Numbered from the stretch's first letter, positions 55,486 to 64,000 are shown. The stretch is DNA of 64,000 bases from Infirmifilum lucidum (GCF_014876775.1 NZ_CP062310.1:969699-1033698), one strand, 5' to 3'. The notes: generated from the letters alone by a model not told the origin. Translations and numbers: made by a program.

Positions 55486-57399
55486 CTAGCTTATCTCTAT
55501 CTCGGCAACATCCTTCTCTCTCCTGGGTCTGAAGAAGAGTGCGGTAGTTAACGCTGTAGCCGCCGATACAGCCGCAACCTCTGTGGCTGTTACTGGACCT
55601 ATGAATGGTAGGTCGAATAATATACCCGTGTTGATGTCTATGCTCTGGTCACCATCGAGAGCCACCTTTGCTGTAGTTGTAATCCTCTTGTACTGCACTG
55701 TGACAGTGTAGGTTCCTCTCGGAAGTTGGGTGAACACAACGCTACCCGATGAATCCGTCTCAAGGCTTTGCGAGTAGTTTCCGTTGTTCACAGTGACTAT
55801 AGCACCAGTTACGGGCCCCCCTAGAGCGTTCTTAGCGTTGACAGTAAGACTATACACTTTACACTCTATGTTGAACTCCGTGTCCATTAGCGTTCCTATG
55901 GTAAAGTATGCTAGGGTCGCACCCTTGAACCTCGCAGAGACCGTGTATACTCCAGGTGCGTACACGTTCAGCGTAGCCACACCGTCGGCCCCGCTTACAG
56001 CGTTGATGCTCAGTGGACCAGACATGCTAACCTGGACGCCGGGTACAGGGTTGCCCTTCATGTCCCTGAATACCATCTTAATGGGCTTCCATACTATTGT
56101 GAATACGTAGTCTCCCTCCTCGACGCTGTCACCGTTCTTTACCTGAACCGCGGCTTCGTTCTTCTCAAGCACAATAGTTCTCCACGTGCTGAGCCAGCTC
56201 GAAGTGTAGTTCTCAACACCCTCAATCTTCTGGCCACCGGGGACTGTGACCGAGGTTATAGTGGCTATAGATGGGACTTGAACTACTATGTAGGCAGCGT
56301 ACGCATCAGCGACATCTCTCTTCGACACGGTAGTTATGAGGCCCTTAGGTGTCCACGTCCCTATCTCTTTGTAGTACGCGGGGATTATCATTGCCTGGAT
56401 GTCGTGCCCCTCGTTGTTCGTTATCTTCACACTAGACCCGTAGACGAGGAAGGCTTTTATCCAGTAGTGCATGAGGAGCGGCGGTATCATGAGCGAGGCT
56501 CCTCGAACTTCAAATTCCTCGCTTCTTTCAAAAGCTAAGTCTACCAGGCCCCCCTCAACCATAACATTGCTGGACAGAGGTCCTGGGGAGACTGAGTACA
56601 GCACAACGATGAAGCCCAGCGGGCTCCACCCGGCCTTGCTTCTCATAGAGTAGCTCTTCGACGTCTTTGCCGGGATCGTCGTCTCAGTGAAGCGGTCTTC
56701 TACCACTAGAAAAGAGCTGGGCAGTTTGTACTCCTCGCCCCGCGTAAGTGCTATAGTATATTTCCCGAACCCGATAGCTGAAGCATCTATCTCGACGTGT
56801 TTGGGGTCAGCCTTGAATGCCCCAGCAGGAATATTAGACTGGACGCTGGGACTCGTTAGCTCGTTCCCAAAGGGGTCGACGACGGACTTTACAGCATAGG
56901 GGGCGTAGTTATCAATCGAGACTCTCACTGCGACGCTCAGCCCAGTGTCCTTGAACTCGCTGGTATCGATTGTTATGTTGTCCTGTAGGGGGATCCAGAC
57001 AGTCCTCCTGAATACAGTTATAAGCCTGGCCTTCACAGTGCCGTTAAAACCGTTAGCTCCAATAGTAACCTCTCCAGTATACGAAGTTATGGACGTCAGC
57101 CTACCCATACTCTGGCTTACCTTATCGTACTTCACGGGGACTAGTTGCGCCGGCGCTTTGCCGTCGAACACTACTACAAAGCTCTCGAGAACATAGCCTG
57201 GAGGTGTAGCTGTACTAGAGAGGGTTATAACACTCTTGCTCCCAAAGTCTAGCTCGACAGGCTCATCTGTTTTAAGCATGTAATCTATCCTCGCGTAGTA
57301 GGCTGGAGTGCTCTGTCCTGCAAGCGTGAGGGCTGTAATGTAGCCGACTAGCGTCAGTAATAGTGCCATGCAGACTATCCTTTTCATAAAGTTCAACAA
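55486..57399 (-). CDS. Exported surface protein with Ig-like/carboxypeptidase-regulatory-like modules
   Basis: 637 residues with a signal peptide (KRIVCMALLLTLVGYITA) and a C-terminal membrane helix (TEVAAVSAATALTTALFF) followed by a basic stop-transfer tail. The middle is beta-rich. Two carboxypeptidase-regulatory-like domains lie near the end: MKGNPVPGVQVSMSGPLSIN with GADGVATLNVYAPGVYTVS, and ALGGPVTGAIVTVNNG with DSSGSVVFTQLPRGTYTVTV. It could be an envelope or adhesin-like protein. Start TTG 57399 or ATG 57387; a hairpin lies in the leader. It sits 18 bp upstream of the M48 protease gene. Confidence 0.8.
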   Translation of the reverse strand: MLNFMKRIVCMALLLTLVGYITALTLAGQSTPAYYARIDYMLKTDEPVELDFGSKSVITLSSTATPPGYVLESFVVVFDGKAPAQLVPVKYDKVSQSMGRLTSITSYTGEVTIGANGFNGTVKARLITVFRRTVWIPLQDNITIDTSEFKDTGLSVAVRVSIDNYAPYAVKSVVDPFGNELTSPSVQSNIPAGAFKADPKHVEIDASAIGFGKYTIALTRGEEYKLPSSFLVVEDRFTETTIPAKTSKSYSMRSKAGWSPLGFIVVLYSVSPGPLSSNVMVEGGLVDLAFERSEEFEVRGASLMIPPLLMHYWIKAFLVYGSSVKITNNEGHDIQAMIIPAYYKEIGTWTPKGLITTVSKRDVADAYAAYIVVQVPSIATITSVTVPGGQKIEGVENYTSSWLSTWRTIVLEKNEAAVQVKNGDSVEEGDYVFTIVWKPIKMVFRDMKGNPVPGVQVSMSGPLSINAVSGADGVATLNVYAPGVYTVSARFKGATLAYFTIGTLMDTEFNIECKVYSLTVNAKNALGGPVTGAIVTVNNGNYSQSLETDSSGSVVFTQLPRGTYTVTVQYKRITTTAKVALDGDQSIDINTGILFDLPFIGPVTATEVAAVSAATALTTALFFRPRREKDVAEIEIS

Positions 57400-57448
57400 T
57401 CACTCCTGCACCCCAAAAATTTGGGATTCGAACGGTCTTTGTAGCGAT

Positions 57449-57467
57449 ACGAGCGTATTACGCTCGT
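57449..57467 (-). repeat. Perfect hairpin in the leader of the surface-protein gene
   Basis: ACGAGCG-TATTA-CGCTCGT is a perfect inverted repeat, with an additional T-A pair closing a 3-nt loop. On the reverse strand a TATA-like TTTTTATG lies at about 57492-57500, which would place the transcription start near 57470, so the RNA may begin with this stem-loop. It lies 50-68 bp before the coding start. Confidence 0.5.
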
Positions 57468-57570
57468 CCTCGCCCCACTCTACGGCTCCAACCACGCACA
57501 TAAAAACAAGGCACCTTTACGGTAAACTCCCTTTACAAAAAGCGGCCAATCTGTTAAAACCCGTAAAGAG

Positions 57571-57644
57571 CGCCGGGGCCGGGATTCGAACCCGGGACCG
57601 CCCGGTTAACAGCCGGGCGCTCCACCTGGCTGAGCTACCCCGGC
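57571..57644 (-). tRNA. tRNA-Asn(GTT)
   Basis: A 74-nt reverse-strand cloverleaf. The acceptor stem is GCCGGGG/CCCCGGC with discriminator G, as usual for asparagine. The anticodon stem-loop is CCCGG-CTGTTAA-CCGGG, giving anticodon GTT. The T-arm is CCGGGTTCGAATCCCGG. No intron and no encoded CCA. TATA-like TTTTATTTATC lies about 28-38 bp upstream. Confidence 0.96.
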
Positions 57645-57747
57645 GCTATTCAATCAGGAGGGGTTGGAGATAAATAAAATTTTTTCTTTTGTAGAAGACA
57701 GTAATTTGCAGAAAAGATATTAATTAGTTTTAACGAGAAAAATGTAG

Positions 57748-58086
57748 GTGGAGTTTCCAGTGCCTAAAGTGCTCTCCGAGAGAAACTTAACTCTAGCTGA
57801 AGTGCGGGACATACTTGAGAAAATCGAGAGTAAACGCGAGCTCACAAACTTTGAGCGTTATACGTTAGAGTACGCTAGGAAGTTTGCGAAAATCGAAGAA
57901 CCAGCTAAGTCTCGCCAGATAGTGGAGGAGCTTGTAAGAACTTTCGACTTGCCAGAGAGTATAGCAGTTCAGCTTGTGAATATTAAGCCAAGGGATCAGG
58001 GTGAAGTACGCCTCATTCTTGCTCCCCTAAATAAGGTATACTCTGATGATGACTACAGAAAAATAATCGAGCTTGTTAACAAGTAG
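57748..58086 (+). CDS. rpoF: RNA polymerase subunit F (Rpo4)
   Basis: 112-residue orthologue of Rpb4; with RpoE it forms the stalk of RNA polymerase. The helical HRDC-like fold is visible: LTLAEVRDILEKIESKRELT, NFERYTLEYARKFAKI, and the motif VQLVNIKPRDQGEVRLILAP that ends in a conserved acidic region. GTG start at 57748 follows AATGTAG; TATA-like ATTAATTAG is near 57718. It leads to DUF655 and Pus10, the normal archaeal order except that L21e is not directly upstream. Confidence 0.94.
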   Translation: MEFPVPKVLSERNLTLAEVRDILEKIESKRELTNFERYTLEYARKFAKIEEPAKSRQIVEELVRTFDLPESIAVQLVNIKPRDQGEVRLILAPLNKVYSDDDYRKIIELVNK

Positions 58087-58100
58087 TAGGCTCCTGGGTC

Positions 58101-58754
58101 GTGGTGTTAAGCGTGGCTAGCCGCGAGTTTCGAAAACCTCCTAAGCCGCCCGAGAATCACGCGTACGTCTTAGATGTCCTACCTTACGGGGATCCAGTAC
58201 GGGGCATTCCCTACCCTCTGGTTCAAAGTATAGGGGAAGAGAGGTTTCTCCTCATGGAGTTGAGACCAGAGAGCAGCATCATGCCGAGCGTGAAAATAGG
58301 GGAGAGAGTAGACCTGGCTGCAGGAGTTGAAGCTAGAATCTTTCACTTCCTAAGAATGCTCAGGTATGACGATCTCACGGGTAATGCCAAGGCTATATTG
58401 AGGGAAGTCATTACAAGTATCGTGGTGAGCCGGGAGAAAGTATTTGTCGACTTCTTCAATAAGTCACAGCCATTGTCAAAGAAGGCTCACCAATTGGAAC
58501 TGCTTAAGGGTGTTGGAAAAAAGACTCTTTGGAAGATTCTCGAGGAACGTAGCCGGAAACCCTTCGAATCGTTCACGGACATTGAGAAGAGGGTAGGGAT
58601 TAAACCCCTAGAACTCGTTGTGAACAGGATCCTAGAGGAACTCGCCGAGCCACAGGCACACTACATTTTCGTGAACCCACCATACGGCCCCACACGCTCC
58701 GGCGAGGCACTCCAGAGGAGAGAAGGCAGAGAGCGCTTCAGGCAGAGTTTCTGA
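58101..58754 (+). CDS. DUF655 (COG1491) predicted RNA-binding protein
   Basis: 217 residues, a conserved archaeal protein predicted to bind RNA. An N-terminal OB-like part (NHAYVLDVLPYGDPVRGIP; FLLMELRPES) is followed by a helix-hairpin-helix element (LELLKGVGKKTLWKILEERS, about 133-152). The C-terminal region ends with NPPYGPTRSGE. It lies between rpoF and pus10; in many archaea it sits between rpoF and ksgA. The biochemical role is unknown. Confidence 0.9.
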   Translation: MVLSVASREFRKPPKPPENHAYVLDVLPYGDPVRGIPYPLVQSIGEERFLLMELRPESSIMPSVKIGERVDLAAGVEARIFHFLRMLRYDDLTGNAKAILREVITSIVVSREKVFVDFFNKSQPLSKKAHQLELLKGVGKKTLWKILEERSRKPFESFTDIEKRVGIKPLELVVNRILEELAEPQAHYIFVNPPYGPTRSGEALQRREGRERFRQSF

Positions 58755-58768
58755 CGCAGGTTTTTGTC

Positions 58769-60046
58769 ATGATAGTCGAGAAAGCGCGTCAAATATTGGA
58801 GAACGGTTACAGCCTCTGCGACTCGTGCCTCGGACGACTTTTCGGCCTTCGAGGACACGGTGTCAGCAACGCCGAGAGAGGGCGGTCTATAAAAACTCTG
58901 CTCTTCTTAGAAGCCTATAGGAGCTCACCTCGCGAGTTCGACGAAAGGCTTCTGAGGGCCCTGGCTGAAAGCGGGTTTGAGCCCGCCAGGAGTGTCCTGG
59001 CAAGCCTGTCACTGGAAGTCCCCCCTGTGTCTAAATGCTATATATGTGGGGGGATCTCTTCGAGGTACGAAGAGCTCGCCCTACGCATACTCGAGGCAAC
59101 GTCAGAGTACGAGTTCTCAACGTTCCAGCTTGGAGTCCGCTTGCCCTACCAGATGGTAAAACGGGAAGAGGATATCTGGCGCCTATTTGAGCTAAAGGAT
59201 GCAGAGTCGTTGAAGAACGAGGTTAGTAGAGAAGTTGGAAAGATTTTCTCCAAGATATCCGGGAAAGTCTATGGCGCAGAGAAATCCGAAGTACTCATAA
59301 TCATAGACATCGGGAACGGTAGAGTCGAGGTTCACCCCAGACCTGTCTTTATATGTGGGCGGTACAGGAAACTGGTAAGAGGCCTACCGCAGAACCCCTG
59401 GCCCTATACAGATGACAGAATAAAGTTCAAGACCTCCATAGAGGAGCTGGTCTCCAGGCCTGCCATAACACTCTTCGAGGCCTTTGGTGCGAAATTCCAT
59501 GCTGGTGGGCGGGAAGACATCGACGTGCGCACTCTAGGCAGAGGAAGGCCCTTTGTCCTAGAGATAAAGAGGCCGAAGAAGCGCAGCATAGACCTCGCAG
59601 AACTAGAGAAGAAAATAAACATGGAGGCTAGGGGCCTTATCGAGGTGCACGGGCTGAGCTACTGCGATAGAGACAGCATAAAGAAGCTGAAGGGGCTCGC
59701 CGAGGTCGCCAGGAAAGTTTACAGGGCTCTCGTCACCTTCTCTACTCCCATCACCGAAGAGGACATCAGCAAGCTAAACACAGTGTTCAACGTTGCTGTC
59801 GTTGAGCAGAGAACACCCTTCAGAGTACTCCACAGGAGGGTAGACAAGCTACGACGAAAGGTAGTTTACAGAGTTGAGGCGAAGAGGGTTTCAGAGCGCG
59901 AAGTAGAGCTCGTGATCGAAGCACAGGGCGGTTTCTATATTAAAGAGTTCATTCACGGGGATCAGGGTAGGACAAATCCGAGCATAGCCGGCGTGTTGGG
60001 GAAGAGCGTTGAAAACATCGAGTTAGACGTCCTGGACGTTGACTAG
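58769..60046 (+). CDS. pus10: tRNA pseudouridine(54/55) synthase Pus10
   Basis: Makes pseudouridine 54 and 55 in the T-loop of archaeal tRNAs. The 425-residue protein has an N-terminal THUMP-like region with zinc-binding cysteines (LCDSCLGRLFG and CYICGG), and the C-terminal catalytic domain with the catalytic Asp in HAGGREDIDVRTLGRGRPF near 253, and a C-terminal YIKEFIHGDQGRTNPSIAGV. Its stop shares CTAG with convergent rpl21e. Confidence 0.95.
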   Translation: MIVEKARQILENGYSLCDSCLGRLFGLRGHGVSNAERGRSIKTLLFLEAYRSSPREFDERLLRALAESGFEPARSVLASLSLEVPPVSKCYICGGISSRYEELALRILEATSEYEFSTFQLGVRLPYQMVKREEDIWRLFELKDAESLKNEVSREVGKIFSKISGKVYGAEKSEVLIIIDIGNGRVEVHPRPVFICGRYRKLVRGLPQNPWPYTDDRIKFKTSIEELVSRPAITLFEAFGAKFHAGGREDIDVRTLGRGRPFVLEIKRPKKRSIDLAELEKKINMEARGLIEVHGLSYCDRDSIKKLKGLAEVARKVYRALVTFSTPITEEDISKLNTVFNVAVVEQRTPFRVLHRRVDKLRRKVVYRVEAKRVSEREVELVIEAQGGFYIKEFIHGDQGRTNPSIAGVLGKSVENIELDVLDVD

Positions 60047-60351
60047 GTAGCGCCCCCGGGCTGGGCTGCTGGAACTAGGTGCTCCGGCGTTGCTACAATC
60101 TTCTTAATTTTCCCTCCAACGCGGACTTCTAGGACGTAGGCTCTTCCTCTCCGCTCAATCACCTTACCAACTTTCCCCTGGTATCTCCTATGCGGCGCAG
60201 TCTCGATGAATGTTGGGTTCACGTCAATAATCACGTAGTCTCCCACCTTGTACTCGTACATTAGACGGCTCAACCCCCCATAGCCCCTAGTACGCGGCGT
60301 GTGCCGGAATACCTTCCTGCTACGATTCCTATAGCCGTGTGAATGCCTCAT
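60043..60351 (-). CDS. rpl21e: 50S ribosomal protein L21e
   Basis: 102-residue basic ribosomal protein. Conserved parts: MRHSHGYRNRSRKVFRHTPR, YKVGDYVIIDVNPTF, APHRRYQGKVGKVIERRGRA and the final VATPEHLVPA. The usual archaeal operon rpl21e-rpoF-DUF655 is broken here: L21e lies downstream of pus10 on the opposite strand. Upstream on its strand, TATA-like TATTATAAACC lies near 60383-60393. Confidence 0.95.
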   Translation of the reverse strand: MRHSHGYRNRSRKVFRHTPRTRGYGGLSRLMYEYKVGDYVIIDVNPTFIETAPHRRYQGKVGKVIERRGRAYVLEVRVGGKIKKIVATPEHLVPAAQPGGAT

Positions 60352-60437
60352 CGACTAACCCCTTCACACCACTTCAATACGGTTTATAATATTTTCTCTG
60401 CTTTCCTAGCAGTATTCCCAGAAGGAAAATGCTCGAG

Positions 60438-60543
60438 TGCGGGGGCCGGGATTCGAACCCGGGCAGGCCGACGCCAGCGGAGGTCTTATCCCATTCAAGA
60501 GATCCTAAGTCCGCCCCCTTTGTCCTAGCTCGGGCACCCCCGC
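60438..60543 (-). tRNA. tRNA-Leu(TAG) with an intron
   Basis: Class II tRNA on the reverse strand. The acceptor stem is GCGGGGG/CCCCCGC with discriminator A; the D-arm carries the leucine-type GCCCGAGCTAGGACAAAGGG. The anticodon stem is GCGGA/TCCGC around CTTAGG, so the anticodon is TAG. An insertion of about 21 nt (60483-60503) follows position 37, the canonical intron site. The long variable arm (TGGCGTCGGCCTGC) and T-arm CCGGGTTCGAATCCCGG complete an 85-nt mature tRNA. Confidence 0.94.
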
Positions 60544-60593
60544 CCTCTTAGATAGTTATTTTCTCGGGTAAAATATTTTTTCTTGCAGGTGCC

Positions 60594-60863
60594 TCACACG
60601 CCCTCTATCTGTCTAATGTACTCCTCTTCGTCTGTTGTCGGTATCTCTTGCCTCAAGCTGATTTGTGCCTCGATAATCTTCTTCCTCTTTACTTGCCTCG
60701 TAGCGTAGCCTGCTATGAGGTTTCGTAGTTTTTTTGAGGGGACGTCTATCAGCTCTGCTACTTTCTGCTTGTTATACTCAAAATCCGTTGTAAAGCTGTC
60801 ACCAAACTTCTCTATGAGCATCTTAGCCGTTCTCTTAACGAGTTTCGTTCTAACATTACCCAT
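60594..60863 (-). CDS. rps17e: 30S ribosomal protein S17e
   Basis: Small-subunit protein of about 89 residues. The start is set at ATG 60863, giving [20 protein letters not shown], the typical N-terminus, with GGGGGAATT upstream; ten further in-frame codons are not S17e-like. The core [20 protein letters not shown] is diagnostic. It lies between tRNA-Leu and the divergent histone gene. Confidence 0.94.
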   Translation of the reverse strand: MGNVRTKLVKRTAKMLIEKFGDSFTTDFEYNKQKVAELIDVPSKKLRNLIAGYATRQVKRKKIIEAQISLRQEIPTTDEEEYIRQIEGV

Positions 60864-60974
60864 GTAATTCCCCCGAATACCTCTACACCGCACTTAAATA
60901 TATTTCCTCGCGGTTTTCACGCTAAGGAAGGAAAGGGCTGGAAGAAATCTCTTTCCGTAAATACAGTGAAAATC

Positions 60975-60986
60975 TTTTAATATTTA
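60975..60986 (+). promoter_or_regulatory. TATA-like element of the histone gene
   Basis: TTTTAATATTTA lies about 28-39 bp before the ATG at 61014. A strong ribosome-binding site (GGGGGG, 61002-61007) follows at normal spacing, so the message has only a short leader. The upstream 80 bp between this and S17e hold no other feature I can name. Confidence 0.55.
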
Positions 60987-61013
60987 GTTTTGTAATCCTA
61001 CGGGGGGTAGTGT

Positions 61014-61268
61014 ATGTCTGCAAAGAAAAAAGACTACGAAATACCGCTCGCCCCTATCGACAGGATATTGCACCAGGAAGGGGCAGAGCGCGTCAGCGAG
61101 GAAGCAACTATACTCCTGAGAGACTTCCTAGAGAAGATCGCCCGGGAAATTGCCCGTGAGGCTGTTGACGCCTCTAAGCACGCTGAACGCAAGACGGTGA
61201 ACGAGGAAGATGTAAAATTTGCTATAAGTAGGCTACAGAGGATACTGTGCTCCCGGATCTTACTCTAG
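61014..61268 (+). CDS. Archaeal histone
   Basis: An 84-residue single histone fold with a short basic N-terminal tail (SAKKKDYE) and a C-terminal extension. The fold signature is clear: IPLAPIDRILHQEGAERVSE, then LLRDFLEKIAREIAREAVDA, then SKHAERKTVNEEDVKFAISR. The Arg and Lys in the AERVS and RKTV loops contact DNA in HMfB-type histones. Most Crenarchaeota use Alba/Cren7-type proteins instead, so its presence points to Thermofilum-like ancestry. The tail after the fold (LQRILCSRILL) is hydrophobic and unusual. Confidence 0.93.
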   Translation: MSAKKKDYEIPLAPIDRILHQEGAERVSEEATILLRDFLEKIAREIAREAVDASKHAERKTVNEEDVKFAISRLQRILCSRILL

Positions 61269-61332
61269 CTCCTTTTACCCCGCCCTTGTATTCCTGTTTT
61301 TGAGTATTCCTAAAGGCAAAACATTAATGTGG

Positions 61333-61340
61333 CTTATTTA
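61333..61340 (+). promoter_or_regulatory. TATA box of atpA, leaderless start
   Basis: CTTATTTA centres about 26 bp upstream of ATG 61363. Transcription would then begin at or very near the start codon, a common leaderless arrangement in Crenarchaeota. This supports the ATG at 61363 over the in-frame TTG codon at 61300. Confidence 0.55.
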
Positions 61341-61362
61341 CAATTCAGCGTTGAATAAAACC

Positions 61363-63165
61363 ATGTCCGGCAACAGGAAGGGCTACATAGCTAAGATTTC
61401 AGGGCCAGTCATAATAGGCAAGGGTATCAACGACATAAAACTCGGAGAAGTAGTATACGTAGGCAACGAGGGCCTTCTAGGCGAGGTTGTCAGGGTCGCA
61501 CAGGATTACTTTGCAGCCCAGGTATACGAAGACACGAGTGGCCTCCGGCCCAGAGAGCCTGTAGTGGGCACAGGTAAGTTATTAGTCGCGGAGCTTGGCC
61601 CGGGTCTTATGTCCAGCGTGTATGACGGCGTCCAGAGGCCTCTGGAGAGTATACGTGAACTAGTAGGACCCTTCGTTAAGAGGGGCGTAAAAGTAAACCC
61701 CCTCCCAAGGGAAAAGAAGTGGCACTTCGTTCCAAGGGTTGAGAGAGGGATAAAGGTAAGCCCTGGAGACATAATTGGCACAGTACAGGAAACCCCTCTC
61801 ATCGAGCACAGGATTATGGTACCAATAGGCGTTGAAGGACGGCTCAGGGAAATCGCTCCTGAAGGTGATTATACTGTTGAAGATACTATTGCTGTCGTTG
61901 AGGCAGACGGCAGAACCTACGAGCTCACAATGAAGCAGGAGTGGCCTGTAAGGCAGGCAAGGCCGTACAAGGAGAGATTGACCAGCGAAGTACCGCTTCT
62001 CGTAGGGCAACGGGTTATAGACACGTTCTTCCCAATAGCCAAAGGGGGTGCTGGCGCGATTCCAGGTGGGTTCGGTACTGGGAAGACCGTGACGCTACAC
62101 AAGGTTTCAATGTACAGTGACTCGCAGATAGTCATATACATTGGGTGCGGAGAGCGTGGGAACGAGATAGCTGAAATGCTTATGGAGTTCCCAAGGCTCG
62201 TTGACCCGAAATCCGGGCGGCCGATAATCGAGAGGTCAATCGTTATCGCTAACACGTCTAATATGCCTGTCTCGGCAAGAGAGGCATCAATATACATGGG
62301 CATAACCCTCGCAGAGTACTACAGGGATCAGGGCTACGACGTAACACTAATAGCAGACTCTACGAGCAGGTGGGCGGAAGCGCTACGCGAAATAGCTGGT
62401 AGACTTGGAGAACTGCCAGTGGAGAGGGGCTACCCCGCCTATCTGCCTGACAAGATAGCAGAGTTCTACGAGCGCGGTGGACGCGTGAAGGCTCTAGGGT
62501 CACCTGAGAGAAGCGGGTCAGTGACAGTTCTTGGAGCCGTTTCTCCACCAGGAGGCGACTACAACGAGCCCGTGACAATCCACACGCTTAGGTTTGTAGG
62601 AGTCATGTGGGCCCTGGATACAGATCTAGCCTACAGGAGACACTTCCCGGCCATCAACTGGTTGAAGAGCTTTAGTCAGTACGCGGACATAGTCGAGAGG
62701 TGGTGGGTTAAGAACGTCTCTCCTGAGTTCCCGCAGTACAGGAGGAGGGCCCTGCGGCTAATGACCGTGGCCAGCGAAATCGAGGCGATAGCGTCTGTGG
62801 TCGGCGAGGGGGCTCTACCGGATGACCAGCGACTGATACTTCTTACATCGGAGATAATAAAGGAGGGCTTCCTGAGGCAGACGGCCCTGTCAGGAGAGGA
62901 CGTGTTCTGCAAGCCCGAAAAACAGTACTGGCTACTTAAAATGATGATAGATTTCTTCGACAAGGCCTACGAATTGATTAAAAAGAGGGTATCCATAGAA
63001 GAGATTACGCGGTTGCCAGAGGTATACGAGATGATGCGAGTAAAGGAGGACGAGAGGGGGTTAGAGGCCGTAAAAGAACTCTACAACCGTATGATGGCTA
63101 GACTGGATGAGGTCGCGCAACGCCACGGCGTCCAGATACAGTCTGGGGTGGTGGCTAGTGTCTGA
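61363..63165 (+). CDS. atpA: A-type ATP synthase subunit A
   Basis: Catalytic subunit of the archaeal A1A0 ATP synthase. About 600 residues from ATG 61363. The beta-barrel domain ([14 protein letters not shown]) is followed by the non-homologous insertion region and the P-loop GGFGTGKT near 236. Further landmarks are the catalytic [27 protein letters not shown], and [12 protein letters not shown]. atpB starts before the stop (8-bp overlap). No A0-sector or E/F genes are upstream, so the operon here begins with A. Confidence 0.96.
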   Translation: MSGNRKGYIAKISGPVIIGKGINDIKLGEVVYVGNEGLLGEVVRVAQDYFAAQVYEDTSGLRPREPVVGTGKLLVAELGPGLMSSVYDGVQRPLESIRELVGPFVKRGVKVNPLPREKKWHFVPRVERGIKVSPGDIIGTVQETPLIEHRIMVPIGVEGRLREIAPEGDYTVEDTIAVVEADGRTYELTMKQEWPVRQARPYKERLTSEVPLLVGQRVIDTFFPIAKGGAGAIPGGFGTGKTVTLHKVSMYSDSQIVIYIGCGERGNEIAEMLMEFPRLVDPKSGRPIIERSIVIANTSNMPVSAREASIYMGITLAEYYRDQGYDVTLIADSTSRWAEALREIAGRLGELPVERGYPAYLPDKIAEFYERGGRVKALGSPERSGSVTVLGAVSPPGGDYNEPVTIHTLRFVGVMWALDTDLAYRRHFPAINWLKSFSQYADIVERWWVKNVSPEFPQYRRRALRLMTVASEIEAIASVVGEGALPDDQRLILLTSEIIKEGFLRQTALSGEDVFCKPEKQYWLLKMMIDFFDKAYELIKKRVSIEEITRLPEVYEMMRVKEDERGLEAVKELYNRMMARLDEVAQRHGVQIQSGVVASV

Positions 63166-64000
63166 GAGGGTGCTTAGGAACATTGTTAACCACTATCCGG
63201 GGAAAATCTACCGAGGAATCAGGGAAATACGAGGTAGCCTGCTTGTCGTAGACGGAATTGAAAACGCCGCGTACGATGAAGTTGTAAGAATATACGGTAA
63301 AGACAACCGTGAGAGGTTCGGGAGAGTCCTTGAAACTAGCATAGGTAGTGCAATAGTTCAAGTTCTCGGGGATCGCGAAGGGCTCGAAACAGACATATTC
63401 GTGAAATTCACTGGCTCTACTTTCAAGATTAGAGTTTCAGAAGACGTCCTGGGCAGGATTTTCAACGGCAGATTCGAGCCTATCGACGGGCTACCCCCCA
63501 TTATGACAGGCGAGCTCAGAGAGATAACAGGAGAGCCTATAAACCCGGTTGCCAGAGAGTACCCTCACGACTTCATTCAAACCGGTGTGTCCGTAATCGA
63601 TGGTCTGTTTAGCCTAGTTAGGGGGCAAAAACTCCCAATATTCAGCGTGTCAGGGCTCCCGCACAACCTACTAGCCGCACAAGTTGCAAGGCAGGCAACT
63701 GTTAGGGGTGAGGGGGAGAAGTTTGCTGTTGTCTTTGCAGGTATAGGTCTGAGGAAGACAGAAGCCGAGTTTTTCATGGAGCAGTTCCGCGAGACTGGAG
63801 CTATAGAGAGGCTCGTAGCAGTTCTCAACTTAGCCGATGACCCAGCTGTCGAGCGCCTCATGACTCCACGCATCGCGCTCACGGTGGCAGAGTACCTGGC
63901 TTTTGAACTCGACATGCATGTCCTAGTGATAATGTCAGATATGACCAACTACTGTGAGGCTCTGCGCGAAGTTAGCTCAGCAAGGGGTGAGATCCCGGGT
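63158..64000 (+). CDS. atpB: A-type ATP synthase subunit B, N-terminal part
   Basis: Non-catalytic nucleotide-binding subunit; the frame is open to the window edge, so 281 codons are seen of about 460. It starts at GTG 63158, overlapping atpA by 8 bp. Features include [40 protein letters not shown] and [19 protein letters not shown]. The P-loop position reads SGLPHN rather than GxxxxGKT, as expected for the B subunit. [15 protein letters not shown] at the edge is also typical. Confidence 0.96.
   Translation, partial: MSERVLRNIVNHYPGKIYRGIREIRGSLLVVDGIENAAYDEVVRIYGKDNRERFGRVLETSIGSAIVQVLGDREGLETDIFVKFTGSTFKIRVSEDVLGRIFNGRFEPIDGLPPIMTGELREITGEPINPVAREYPHDFIQTGVSVIDGLFSLVRGQKLPIFSVSGLPHNLLAAQVARQATVRGEGEKFAVVFAGIGLRKTEAEFFMEQFRETGAIERLVAVLNLADDPAVERLMTPRIALTVAEYLAFELDMHVLVIMSDMTNYCEALREVSSARGEIPG

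Noticed and set aside
57412-57430. tRNA-like T-loop sequence (GTTCGAATCCC on the reverse strand)
   Set aside because: The 5' strand of the T-stem does not pair, and no D-arm, anticodon arm or acceptor stem can be built around it.

Overview
The window looks like the chromosome of a hyperthermophilic crenarchaeote, most likely Thermofilum or a close relative. The gene set is archaeal throughout (family B polymerase, GINS, proteasome, GatDE, Nop5/fibrillarin, Gar1, archaeal CCA enzyme, Pus10, archaeosine transglycosylase, A-type ATPase). Crenarchaeal traits are the unlinked 16S-23S operon without a spacer tRNA or 5S gene, Rpo8/RpoG, an RPC34/TFE-beta homologue and small introns in several tRNA genes. 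A histone gene is uncommon in Crenarchaeota but known in Thermofilum. The genus is inferred; no alignment was run.

Layout. 1-9900: Okazaki-fragment processing (FEN-1 end, DNA ligase), a metallo-hydrolase, CDP-archaeol synthase, tRNA-Ala, the L18a/LX-prefoldin-FtsY block, ornithine carbamoyltransferase, a PP-loop-like protein with a degenerate nucleotide loop, a UbiD-type decarboxylase, Spt5 and SecE. 10200-15250: one rRNA operon with its promoter, structured leader and both long processing stems. 15360-25500: a four-CBS protein, two tRNAs, two small winged-helix proteins, an OB-fold protein divergent from a HerA-like ATPase, a barrel protein coupled to a PhoU/DUF47 protein, DNA polymerase B, proteasome beta, an HTH regulator and Trm1. 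25507-25962 is a GC-rich stretch with no credible protein gene.

25960-38900: L15e, a DUF54 protein and two RNase P proteins (part of the archaeal exosome/RNase P superoperon), then PRPP synthetase, an aIF2B-like protein, ribose-1,5-bisphosphate isomerase and a phosphoribosyltransferase. Next come GINS and aIF2-beta, the Nop5-fibrillarin-Nog1 operon, Gar1-TFB, a coiled-coil protein and a hexulose-phosphate-synthase-like protein. 38900-51740: GPN GTPase, TFE-beta, tRNA and RNA repair enzymes, a kinase-like protein, an Lrp regulator, a lysine-methyltransferase-like protein, RpoL, an RNase III-like protein, GatD/GatE, SRP19, S8e, PAC2, TgtA and RpoG.

51740-57400 is the least familiar part: a transglutaminase-like exported protein, a two-helix membrane protein with a zinc ribbon, a small helical protein, an M48 membrane metalloprotease and a 637-residue exported protein with Ig-like modules. 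57570-64000: tRNA-Asn, RpoF, DUF655, Pus10, L21e, tRNA-Leu, S17e, histone and the start of the A-type ATPase operon (AtpA, partial AtpB).

Most of the window is information-processing core genome. Genes are packed tightly: many neighbours overlap by 1-35 bp, and three convergent pairs share a single CTAG as both stop codons. No CRISPR array, insertion sequence, integrase or prophage was seen. The places most worth a second look are the GC-rich stretch near 25.7 kb, the OB/winged-helix/HerA set near 18 kb, the degenerate PP-loop protein near 7.4 kb, the RNase III-like gene without a usable start codon near 44.3 kb, and the envelope cluster at 52-57 kb.
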